Shown here: positions 1-5,596 of the stretch, one piece after another
Layout of the letters: each line of letters begins with the position of its first letter
How positions within the stretch are numbered: the stretch's first letter is position 1
Assembly (NCBI GenBank): GCA_031262895.1
Contig: JAISGW010000171.1
Location: 1-5,596 of the forward strand
Reading direction: 5' to 3'
Origin: Tannerella sp.
GTDB lineage: Bacteria > Bacteroidota > Bacteroidia > Bacteroidales > Tannerellaceae
Length of the DNA stretch: 5,596 nt
Position numbers and translations under genes: made by a program
The notes under the pieces: generated by a model
What the model was told of the DNA's origin: nothing
What the model saw: the letters and a program-made list of their open reading frames with translations, nothing else
The model's database searches: none

Positions 1-363
1 TTCCGCTTCGCCGAACTTGCCGCCCGTATCCGAGCCTTGCTCCGGCGGCCTGCGGAAGAAATGCCGCCTGCCCCGAGCTGTGGCGACCTGCAGCTCTTCG
101 CCGACGAGCACCGCGCCCAACGCGACGGCCGGAACATAGACCTCAGCCTGCGCGAATGCTGCCTGCTGGATTGCCTGATGCGGCACGCAGGCAAGACCTT
201 GCGCCGCGAAGACATCATTCGCGCAGTCTGGGAGAAGGAACCCGGACGCAACATGAACATCGTTGACGTCTATGTCAATTACCTGCGAGCCAAAATAGAC
301 AAGGACTTCGAGCACAAGCTTATCCATACCGTTCCCGGCGTTGGTTACCGGCTCGAAGCGTGA
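1..363 (+). CDS. OmpR-family response regulator, C-terminal part (5' end outside window)
   Basis: Transcription factor half of a two-component system; it would be phosphorylated by the kinase encoded immediately downstream and bind promoter DNA. The reading frame is open from base 1, so the gene starts upstream and 120 codons are visible. The first visible residues (FRFAELAARIRALLRR) match the last helix of a receiver domain; the phospho-acceptor Asp lies outside the window. After a short linker comes a winged-helix trans_reg_C domain: a 'LSLRECCLLDCLMRHAGKTLRRED' -like stretch corresponds to the family's 'LTxxEfxLLxxLxxnpgxvlsRe', then 'VWEKE', the recognition-helix segment 'NIVDVYVNYLRAKID', and the terminal wing 'IHTVPGVGYRL'. 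A TTG at base 37 could be read as a start, but homology clearly continues upstream of it. The stop overlaps the kinase start by one base, indicating translational coupling. The family call is secure; the regulon is unknown. Confidence 0.93.
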   Translation, partial: FRFAELAARIRALLRRPAEEMPPAPSCGDLQLFADEHRAQRDGRNIDLSLRECCLLDCLMRHAGKTLRREDIIRAVWEKEPGRNMNIVDVYVNYLRAKIDKDFEHKLIHTVPGVGYRLEA

Positions 364-1211
364 TGACGGAAAAACGATTAGCCTGGCGTTATACATACTT
401 GGCCATCGGCACGGTAGCCGCCCTTAGCCTGGCCTTTTACCTTTTGATGGGAGCTTTTCCCCGGCAACTTTGGCCGTTACGGCTCTGGGTTTTGTTGGCT
501 TATCTACTGCTTTGCGGTATCGACTTATGGATAGTGGGCCGCCGTTACGCCAGGGCCTTGCTGCAATGGACGGAACGCGCCTACCAAAACGAAAAGGCTT
601 TTGTCAGCAATGCCTCACACGAGATGAACAATCCACTGACCGCCATTCAGGGCGAATGCGAAATCAGTCTCATGAAAGAACGCAGCCCTGCCGAATACCA
701 AGCCGCACTCGGACGCATCGAAGTGGAAAGCGAGAGGGTCATCCGTCTGATGAAACAGCTGATGTTCCTGGCAAAGGGGGAAGACGAAATCCTCAAAGCC
801 GCCCGTGAACCTATCGTGCTGGCCGATTTCCTTATGCAGTTCATGGAAAAAAGGATACAGTTCCAACCTGCCGACTTCAGCTTCGAAGTGGAAGCCAATC
901 CCGAACTGCTGCGCACGGCCTTGGGCAATATCATCGGCAATGCGCTGAAATATTCGGGCGACAAATGGGTGGAACTGCATCTGGAAGGGCACGTGTTGGA
1001 AGTGCGCGACCAAGGCATCGGCATCCCCGCCGAAGAACAGGAGCGGGTGCTCCAACCCTTCTACCGGGCCGCCAATGCCCGTGATTACGCAGGCAGCGGC
1101 ATAGGCTTAAGCCTCGCCTTGCACATCCTGCGCATTTACGGTGCCGAACTGCGCCTCTCTTCCCGTCCGGGTAAAGGCACAACGGTGCGCATAGACTTCC
1201 GTGCCCTTTAA
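363..1211 (+). CDS. Short membrane sensor histidine kinase (HisKA/HATPase_c), no extracytoplasmic sensor
   Basis: Inner-membrane histidine kinase of 282 residues, the cognate partner of the upstream response regulator. Two hydrophobic helices lie at about residues 12-32 and 38-58, separated by only a few residues (PRQLWP), so there is practically no periplasmic sensor domain. No HAMP domain is evident; about 27 residues separate helix 2 from the H-box. The H-box is SHEMNNPLTAI with phospho-acceptor His86. Glu87 and Asn90 preserve the HExxN/T pattern associated with phosphatase activity. The ATPase domain follows: N-box N189-IIG-N193, G1 box DQGIGIP (216-222), F-box QPFYR (231-235), G2 box GSGIGLSLA (244-252). 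All catalytic boxes are intact. ATG 363 is chosen because it gives the classic TGATG overlap with the regulator stop; GTG 360 is the in-frame alternative, one codon longer. The stop overlaps the stop of the opposing gene. Confidence 0.94.
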   Translation: MTEKRLAWRYTYLAIGTVAALSLAFYLLMGAFPRQLWPLRLWVLLAYLLLCGIDLWIVGRRYARALLQWTERAYQNEKAFVSNASHEMNNPLTAIQGECEISLMKERSPAEYQAALGRIEVESERVIRLMKQLMFLAKGEDEILKAAREPIVLADFLMQFMEKRIQFQPADFSFEVEANPELLRTALGNIIGNALKYSGDKWVELHLEGHVLEVRDQGIGIPAEEQERVLQPFYRAANARDYAGSGIGLSLALHILRIYGAELRLSSRPGKGTTVRIDFRAL

Positions 1212-1891
1212 CGTCGGCCGCCGCCTCTTTCGCTGCGCCCTCTTCTGCCGGAAGAAAAGGACGAACGTCCGGAATTGCTGCGTCCAGAACTGTAGGATTC
1301 CTTCTGCCGTTTCTGTTCGGCCTTCATGTTCGACTTGTAACTGTTCTTCAAAGTCTTCTTGACCGATTTGTCCAACTTCTTATCGCCCCTGTTGACGACA
1401 TAAGCCCTTTGGATGTCGTTCTGGTGGGTGACCACGTAGTTAGGCTGTTCGTGCCGCAGCATATAATTATAATGTGCCGGCACGTAAAGCGCGCGCAGAC
1501 GGGAGGCATTATTGCGCGGGCTGAGTATCAGATAAGTGATATAGGTGTACGGCCCGTTGTTGTACACCTCGTAATCCTGGCAATAGAAGTTCAACAGGTC
1601 GCCCATATCCGTATAATTGACGACCAGGTTCCCGTAGCGGGTCTGCAAGTCTGCAAGCAAGCGTCCCGACATGGCTTGAAAGAGCACGGAAGCAGCACTC
1701 GCGTCACGGTAAAAGCGGTCGCATTTGTAAGTGACCGTGACAAAATCATAGCCTTTCATCTGAAAGGTGGAATAATTGGCAAGCGCCTGTGGCTGCCAGC
1801 CCTTTTCGCGGTTTGCGATGAGCACCTGAGCATTCCCCGCAACACAGAGCAGGGCAAGACCGAGTGTAAAAAGCAATCTTTTCATTTTCAT
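1208..1891 (-). CDS. Exported protein of unknown function with basic Ser/Arg/Gly-rich tail
   Basis: I do not recognise this family. The 227-residue product starts MKMKRLLFTLGLALLCVAGNAQ, a good Sec signal peptide with a likely signal peptidase I cut after Ala21 (GNA|Q). Cys16 is preceded by Leu rather than Gly/Ala/Ser, so a lipoprotein is unlikely. Residues about 22-165 form a Tyr/Asn-rich, probably folded domain with several beta-like stretches (for example YDFVTVTYKCDRFYRD and YTYITYLILSPRNN). From about residue 168 the protein becomes Lys-rich (DKKLDKSVKKTLKNSYK), and the last 25 or so residues are almost only Ser, Arg and Gly, ending RGGGRR, so this part is probably disordered. ATG 1891 is preferred because the signal peptide begins there; ATG 1885 is a close alternative, while extension to the TTG at 1960 adds a non-signal-like leader. 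Upstream there is no strong Shine-Dalgarno, only A-rich sequence, which is normal in Bacteroidales. It appears monocistronic and convergent with the kinase. Confidence 0.82.
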   Translation of the reverse strand: MKMKRLLFTLGLALLCVAGNAQVLIANREKGWQPQALANYSTFQMKGYDFVTVTYKCDRFYRDASAASVLFQAMSGRLLADLQTRYGNLVVNYTDMGDLLNFYCQDYEVYNNGPYTYITYLILSPRNNASRLRALYVPAHYNYMLRHEQPNYVVTHQNDIQRAYVVNRGDKKLDKSVKKTLKNSYKSNMKAEQKRQKESYSSGRSNSGRSSFSSGRRGRSERGGGRR

Positions 1892-2024
1892 GTTGTTTGT
1901 TTCTTGTCTAAATAACACATAATAAAAAGAGAACGCACAAAGGGGCAGAATATTTTTCAAACTTCCCCCTCGAAATTTGTCGTAAGTTTGCCGAAAAAGA
2001 ATACAATCTTAAAAACAAGAAGCA
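1892..2024. other. Divergent intergenic region between exported-protein gene and sirtuin gene
   Basis: This 133-base AT-richer gap must carry the promoters for both flanking genes. A clear TAnnTTTG element serves the plus-strand sirtuin gene (listed separately). For the minus-strand gene I see only a weak candidate: TATGTGTT (plus-strand 1914-1921), with a TTTG about 17 bases upstream of it, matching the -7 consensus imperfectly. No operator-like palindrome or riboswitch is evident. Confidence 0.6.
1983..1990 (+). promoter_or_regulatory. Bacteroidetes-type -7 promoter element for the sirtuin gene
   Basis: TAAGTTTG matches the Bacteroidetes primary sigma factor -7 consensus TAnnTTTG exactly and lies 34 bases before the sirtuin ATG, giving an inferred leader of roughly 25-30 bases. 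The matching -33 region (about 1954-1963) is T-rich (TTTTTC) but lacks a clean TTTG, so promoter strength is uncertain. The start codon is preceded by a weak AAGAAG purine run. Confidence 0.5.
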
Positions 2025-2720
2025 ATGAAGAAATTGGTCGTACTGACTGGGGCGGGGATGAGCGCTGAAAGCGGCATTTCTACCTTCCGCGATTCCGGAG
2101 GTCTCTGGGAAAAGCATCGCGTAGAAGACGTAGCCACACCTGAAGGTTTTGCCCGTAACCCGGAAATGGTGCTTGATTTTTACAATGCCCGAAGGAAAGA
2201 GCTGCTGGCTGCCCGGCCGAACGCCGGACATTACGGCCTGGCCGCGCTGGAAAAAGACTTTGACGTACAGATTGTCACGCAAAACGTGGACGACCTGCAT
2301 GAAAGAGCCGGCAGCAGCCACGTCATCCACCTGCACGGTGAGCTGATGAAGGCCTGCGCCGTGGATGACCTGCAAAGCACTTACGACCTGCCGCCGGAAA
2401 AGCCGGAAATACATCTCGGCGACAAGGCGCGCACCGGCAAGCAGCTACGTCCCTTCATCGTCTGGTTCGGCGAGGCCGTCCCCTTAATCACCCAGGCAGC
2501 CCAAGCCGTAGAAGCGGCCGACCTGTTAGTCGTCATCGGCACTTCGTTGAAGGTTTACCCGGCTGCCGGATTGTTGGAATACGCCCGCAGTGGCATCCCT
2601 ATTTTCCTGATTGACCCCAAGCCGGTCGACACTTACCGCCGCGACATCCGTTTTATCCAGAAGGGAGCTTCGGAAGGCGTCAAAGAACTCAGCAGCCTGC
2701 TGCAAGCCTACCGCCATTAA
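2025..2720 (+). CDS. cobB: Sir2-family NAD-dependent protein deacylase (sirtuin, CobB/SIRT5 type), zinc cysteines absent
   Basis: Cytoplasmic sirtuin that removes acyl groups from protein lysines, consuming NAD+ and producing nicotinamide and O-acyl-ADP-ribose. Visible motifs, in order: NAD-binding GAGMSAESGISTFRD (9-23); FYNARRKEL (52-60), carrying Tyr53 and Arg56 in the YxxR arrangement that binds acidic succinyl/malonyl groups in SIRT5 and E. coli CobB; TQNVDDLHERAG (85-96); catalytic His104 in HLHGEL; LRPFIVWFGEAVP (141-153); and GTSLKVYPAAG (172-182). The 231-residue length is normal for a compact bacterial sirtuin. The oddity lies between residues 105 and 140: canonical sirtuins hold a Cys4 zinc site there, but this protein has a single cysteine (Cys111) in its entire length. 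The segment is of roughly normal length, so this looks like subfamily divergence rather than a deletion. The gene has its own promoter element and terminator and appears monocistronic. Gene symbol is by family similarity; the substrate preference is inferred. Confidence 0.93.
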   Translation: MKKLVVLTGAGMSAESGISTFRDSGGLWEKHRVEDVATPEGFARNPEMVLDFYNARRKELLAARPNAGHYGLAALEKDFDVQIVTQNVDDLHERAGSSHVIHLHGELMKACAVDDLQSTYDLPPEKPEIHLGDKARTGKQLRPFIVWFGEAVPLITQAAQAVEAADLLVVIGTSLKVYPAAGLLEYARSGIPIFLIDPKPVDTYRRDIRFIQKGASEGVKELSSLLQAYRH

Positions 2721-2773
2721 AAGCAAAGAAAAGAGCCGGCAGCGTAAAGCTGCCGGCTCTTTTCTTTGTTTTT
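2719..2773. terminator. Bidirectional Rho-independent terminator between sirtuin and SusD-like genes
   Basis: A perfect 20-base inverted repeat (2724-2743 pairing with 2749-2768; GC core AGAGCCGGCAGC / GCTGCCGGCTCT) closes a five-base loop, GTAAA. The outer part is A/T-rich and pairing continues outward (G-T wobble at 2723/2769, then A-T pairs to 2719/2773). On the plus strand the GC stem is followed by TTTTCTTTGTTTTT. Read on the minus strand the sequence is likewise followed by a T-rich run. It sits between two convergent stop codons (2720 and 2788), so it can end both transcripts. Confidence 0.93.
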
Positions 2774-2787
2774 AATTGTACCCTGTT

Positions 2788-4500
2788 TCAATATCCCGGA
2801 TTCTGCTCCAAGAGCGGATTAGCGCTCATGACACTGTAATGAATGGGGAAATGACGCAGGTTTGCATCGTTCGTGGCCTGATGATCCCACCAGCTTTCGG
2901 TGACGTAGGCGTTCCAACGAATCAGGTCGGTGCGACGACGTGCCTCGCCGATGAACTCTTGCATCCACTCGTCCAACATGCGGTACTTGCCATCGGTGCC
3001 TTGCAGGCTGGCGGCAGTCACCGCATTGGGGTCGCCGTTGGGGAAGTAACGTTTGCGTACGGTGTTGATCAGGTCGGCTGCACCTTGGAAGTCGCCCGAA
3101 CGCATCTTGCATTCAGCCAGCGTATAATAGAACTCAGCCAAACGCATAACGGGGATGTCGGGATTGAACATCAAACTGTGGTCAGCCTGGGTCGGACGTG
3201 GGCTACGCTTGAGCAGCCGGATGCCCGAGTTCTCCTCGCCGTGGGCAATGTCGGATTTCTTATAGTCGCTCGTGCCGACACGGTCCGGAGCCAAATAAGC
3301 CACCTGGTCTATGAGGGTGAGTATCTCGCCCTTGTATTCGCGTGCGCCGACGCAGTACCATGAAGTGTCGACCGGATTGACGAGCCTTCCGGCGAAGAAC
3401 ATGCCCTCGTACTTTCCGCCGCCTTTATACGTATAAATTTGCTTGCGGATGTCTTGGTCGCTGAACTTGCGATAAGGGCCGGAGAGCTTGAAGGTGTAAG
3501 GCTTTCCGTCGGGGTCGAGGCTGGGTTGCAGGCAGTAGCCGTTGTTGCCGCCGGTGCTTTGCAGTCCTCCGAGATAATTGCGGATATTGTACGGCATCCA
3601 CTGATCCCAGTATTCGCCGTCGGTCTCAGCCTTGGCGTTCTGCGAGGGTACAGTCCACATAATTTCGGGAGAAGTCTCGTTGTTGAAGCCGAAGATGTCG
3701 GTCCAATCCGGGTCAAGCGCGTACTTGCCGTACTTGCCGTCGATGATATCCTGGCAAATCGCGGCGGCCTTGTCATACATGGGCGTGCCGATGTAGGTTT
3801 CCGCATTGAAATAGAGGCGCGCCAAGAGTCCGGCGGCCACGGCTTGGTGGACGATGTTGGTTTCCGGCGCCCCCAGTTCGGTCTTCACCGGCAGGTTGGC
3901 GATGTTCGCTTGCAAAATGGAATCCACGTAGTTAAAAGTCTCCAATGCCGTAGAGCGTCCTTTGACCGGGTCGGAAGTGGAATTGTAGAGCGGTACGCCG
4001 CCGAAGAAGTCCAAGCCGTCGAGGTAGAAGGAGGCGATCAGCGTCTTGAGCTGGCCTTCCATGGAAGAGAGGGTGCTCTCGTCAAATCCGAGAGAAGCCA
4101 AGTCGACTTGCTGAAGGTCTTCCCAGGCAGACCAGGCAAGGGCCACACCCATGCCGAAGCCTTTCCAACCGTCGTTGATGGCCTCCATGTCGGTGGTGTA
4201 GTGATGGTGGTGGAAGTTCTGGAAGACGGCGCCGTTGTACCAGTCGGAGCCGCGGGTGGGCAGGCAAATCTCATCGGTGCCCAATTCCTGGAGTTCCCAG
4301 CGGGGATTGTTCGAGGCCAGATACCAGCGCCAATGGGTGAAGGGGCGGTCGAAACGCTGCCAGACGGCGTCTTGGTTGGTATAAAAGGTGGAAGGCACCA
4401 CCTGCGAGTAGAAGACGGGATCGATGTTGCAGGAGGAAGCCGCCAACAAAAGGGCCGCACCGGCAACGAGGAAGGAAGCTAAAGCTTTATATCTTTTCAT
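2788..4500 (-). CDS. SusD/RagB-family outer-membrane nutrient-binding lipoprotein
   Basis: Surface lipoprotein that sits as a lid over its SusC partner and captures glycans or peptides for import. The 570-residue protein begins MKRYKALASFLVAG with a lipobox LAASSC; Cys24 would be lipidated and becomes the mature N-terminus. Typical SusD features follow: an early 'VVPSTFYTNQDAVWQRF' segment (the family's conserved helix near the N-terminus), a helical TPR-like fold, the 'VMRLAEFYYTLAECKMRSGD' helix-turn-helix around residues 452-471, then EFIGEARRRTDLIRW (515-529), equivalent to the family's 'E-x-EGxRRxDLxRW'. The C-terminus, FPIHYSVMSANPLLEQNPGY, is the standard SusD ending. Length is normal and there is no sign of decay. 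The start ATG is preceded by AAAGGAAA. The gene lies 16 bases after the susC-like stop and is followed by a strong terminator, so it ends its operon. The transported substrate cannot be read from the sequence. Confidence 0.96.
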   Translation of the reverse strand: MKRYKALASFLVAGAALLLAASSCNIDPVFYSQVVPSTFYTNQDAVWQRFDRPFTHWRWYLASNNPRWELQELGTDEICLPTRGSDWYNGAVFQNFHHHHYTTDMEAINDGWKGFGMGVALAWSAWEDLQQVDLASLGFDESTLSSMEGQLKTLIASFYLDGLDFFGGVPLYNSTSDPVKGRSTALETFNYVDSILQANIANLPVKTELGAPETNIVHQAVAAGLLARLYFNAETYIGTPMYDKAAAICQDIIDGKYGKYALDPDWTDIFGFNNETSPEIMWTVPSQNAKAETDGEYWDQWMPYNIRNYLGGLQSTGGNNGYCLQPSLDPDGKPYTFKLSGPYRKFSDQDIRKQIYTYKGGGKYEGMFFAGRLVNPVDTSWYCVGAREYKGEILTLIDQVAYLAPDRVGTSDYKKSDIAHGEENSGIRLLKRSPRPTQADHSLMFNPDIPVMRLAEFYYTLAECKMRSGDFQGAADLINTVRKRYFPNGDPNAVTAASLQGTDGKYRMLDEWMQEFIGEARRRTDLIRWNAYVTESWWDHQATNDANLRHFPIHYSVMSANPLLEQNPGY

Positions 4501-4505
4501 GTTTA

Positions 4506-4513
4506 TTTCCTTT
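4506..4513 (-). promoter_or_regulatory. Ribosome binding site of the SusD-like gene
   Basis: Within the 16-base gap between the susC-like stop and the susD-like ATG, the minus strand reads AAAGGAAA followed by five bases and then ATG. It is the clearest purine-rich ribosome binding site in the window and supports the chosen start of the lipoprotein gene. The gap is too short for an independent promoter or terminator, implying co-transcription. Confidence 0.65.
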
Positions 4514-4516
4514 CAA

Positions 4517-5596
4517 TTAAAAGTTCAACTTAAGTCCGAGTGTCCACGTACGCACGACGGGATAGAAGTAATTGGAATCCCAGAAGCGTTCGATGCCGCC
4601 GTCCCAGCCGGTGATGTTCACTTCCGGGTTCATGCCGCTGTAACCGGTCAGGCAGCAGACGTTGCCCACGGTGCCGTAGATGCGGATATTGTCCACCCAT
4701 TTGGTGTACTTCTTGATGGGCAGGGTATAGCCGAGGGTGATGGCGTCGATTTTCAGGAAGCTGCCATCCTCAAGGTAGTAGTCGCAAAGCTGCTTCTCTC
4801 CCTTGATGTTAGCATATTTCGTATAGGCGGTCTTCAGCAAATTGGTATTGCCCTTGCCTTGGATGCCGAAATACATGGGCAGCGTGTTGTAAACGTCGAA
4901 GTCCAACCAGGAACGCAGGTTGATGCCCAAGTCCCAGTTCTTATAAGTCAGCGTATGGTTCCAGCTAAGGATGACCTTGGGAATGTAGTTGCCCATGTAT
5001 TGGCGGTCTTCTTCGGTCTTTTGGGCGGCGGGAATGACCTTGCCGTCCTTGTTGTAGAGCAGCCAGTCGCCGTTGTCGTCAAAGCCGGCGAACTTCCACA
5101 TGTAAAAGGTGCCGAACTTGGTGCCGTTGGCGATGCGGTGCGCGTAGCCCGGGTCGCCCGGCGAGGGGAATCCGCCGCCGTTGAAATAGGTGTCGGCGCC
5201 GTAGAGATTGTCTATCTTCTGGCTGAAATGGCTGGCCAGGATGTGGCTGCTCCAAGTGAAATCGTGGTTCTTGATGATGGCGCCGCCCAGTTCAAACTCC
5301 CAGCCCCGGGCACTCATGGAGCCGACGTTCTGCATCTGGTTGTCTTGCGTGTAAGGCGGCTGCGGCACCTTGATGGAATAGAGCATGTCGGAAATCTTGT
5401 CGGTGTACCAGTCGAACTTGCCGTATAGGCGATCGTCGAAGAAGGAAAAGTCCAAGCCGAAGTCCCATTCGCTCTTCGTTTCCCAATGCAGGTCAGGGTT
5501 CACGTTCTGCGTCTTGCCGTAAGAATATGCCCAGCTTCCGTCGGGCAGCATCCAATTCGCGTCGCTGCCCAGCAAATCGGCCATGTAGGTGGAACT
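4517..5596 (-). CDS. SusC/RagA-family TonB-dependent outer-membrane transporter, C-terminal part (5' end outside window)
   Basis: The open frame runs to the right edge of the window (visible start SSTYMADLLG), so about 359 C-terminal residues are seen of a protein normally near 1000. This is the outer-membrane beta-barrel; the signal peptide, carboxypeptidase-like domain, TonB box and plug lie outside the window. Evidence is the SusC-specific pattern: NPDLHWETKSEWDFGLDFSF (compare family 'NPdLkWEtt...niGlDf'), FFDDRLYGKFDWY, NVGSMSARGWEFEL (the 'NvGsm.NrGvEf.l' motif), YIPKVILSWNHTLTYKNWDL ('iPkft.gfnnt..YknfDl'), DGSFLKIDAITLGYTLP ('dgsFlRlknitLgYtlP'), GYSGMNPEVN ('Y.GyDPEv'), and a final aromatic residue in TWTLGLKLNF. 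An internal ATG at 5584 is not the start. It forms a two-gene unit with the SusD-like lipoprotein immediately downstream. A vicinal Cys-Cys pair near the C-terminus is unusual. Substrate unknown. Confidence 0.96.
   Translation of the reverse strand, partial: SSTYMADLLGSDANWMLPDGSWAYSYGKTQNVNPDLHWETKSEWDFGLDFSFFDDRLYGKFDWYTDKISDMLYSIKVPQPPYTQDNQMQNVGSMSARGWEFELGGAIIKNHDFTWSSHILASHFSQKIDNLYGADTYFNGGGFPSPGDPGYAHRIANGTKFGTFYMWKFAGFDDNGDWLLYNKDGKVIPAAQKTEEDRQYMGNYIPKVILSWNHTLTYKNWDLGINLRSWLDFDVYNTLPMYFGIQGKGNTNLLKTAYTKYANIKGEKQLCDYYLEDGSFLKIDAITLGYTLPIKKYTKWVDNIRIYGTVGNVCCLTGYSGMNPEVNITGWDGGIERFWDSNYFYPVVRTWTLGLKLNF

Noticed and set aside
1259..1270. Small palindrome GGACGAACGTCC near the convergent gene ends
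   Set aside because: Five-base stem with a two-base loop, inside coding sequence and without a T tract, so it is not credible as a terminator or operator.
1892..1960. N-terminal extension of the exported-protein gene to a TTG start
   Set aside because: The added residues do not resemble a leader, whereas a proper signal peptide begins exactly at ATG 1891.
1908..2414. Minus-strand open frame overlapping the sirtuin gene and intergenic region
   Set aside because: It is antisense to conserved sirtuin motifs and spans the divergent promoter region; no plausible start signal or domain.
3721..3738. Two tandem copies of GTACTTGCC
   Set aside because: It simply encodes the repeated Gly-Lys-Tyr codons of the SusD-like protein; two nine-base copies are too little for a repeat element.
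3439..4482. Long plus-strand open frame (347 codons) opposite the SusD-like gene
   Set aside because: It is antisense to a clear SusD-family gene, has a Val/Gly/Glu-rich composition typical of reverse-strand reading of GC-rich codons, and shows no recognisable domain.
4424..5428. Long plus-strand open frame (334 codons) opposite the SusC-like gene
   Set aside because: Same explanation: antisense shadow of conserved beta-barrel coding sequence, with Val/Ala/Asp-rich composition and no domain.
1..5596. Mobile elements, CRISPR arrays, tRNA/rRNA genes, toxin-antitoxin or defence modules
   Set aside because: No transposase or integrase motifs, terminal repeats, regularly spaced repeats or RNA gene signatures were seen. 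The sirtuin has a compact catalytic domain only, without the extra domains (for example TIR partners, SLOG, nucleases) seen in Sir2-based antiphage systems.

Overview
The window looks like chromosomal DNA from a member of the order Bacteroidales (gut or oral Bacteroidota). The best evidence is a SusC/SusD outer-membrane nutrient-uptake pair on the minus strand. Supporting signs are a TAnnTTTG-type promoter element (consensus for the Bacteroidetes primary sigma factor) and mostly weak Shine-Dalgarno sequences. Base composition is fairly GC-rich for the group, with many codons ending in G or C, which also produces long meaningless antisense ORFs. Genus cannot be assigned from the sequence alone.

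Layout, left to right. (1) Bases 1-1211, plus strand: the 3' part of an OmpR-family response regulator, cut by the window edge, overlapping by one base (TGATG) a compact histidine kinase. The kinase has two membrane helices, almost no external loop and no HAMP domain. (2) Bases 1208-1891, minus strand: an unrecognised small exported protein with a very basic, Ser/Arg/Gly-rich C-terminal tail. Its stop codon overlaps the kinase stop codon in a shared TTAA. (3) Bases 1892-2024: a divergent intergenic region with a good promoter element for the next gene. (4) Bases 2025-2720, plus strand: a sirtuin (NAD-dependent protein deacylase, CobB/SIRT5 type) that keeps the catalytic and NAD motifs but has lost the zinc-binding cysteines. 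(5) Bases 2719-2773: a near-perfect, long inverted repeat flanked by T tracts, acting as a shared terminator for the converging sirtuin and SusD genes. (6) Bases 2788-5596, minus strand: susC-like (3' third only) followed 16 bases later by a complete susD-like lipoprotein gene, which is the last gene of that operon.

How the genes work together. The two-component pair forms one signalling unit, and the SusC/SusD pair forms one uptake complex (TonB-dependent barrel plus surface lipoprotein lid). The sirtuin and the basic-tailed protein appear to be single-gene units. Nothing in the window links the four units functionally beyond proximity. I see no mobile elements, CRISPR arrays, tRNA or rRNA genes, and no convincing undescribed multi-gene system. 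The more unusual items are the zinc-less sirtuin, the basic-tailed exported protein, and the sensorless kinase with its stop-codon overlap.
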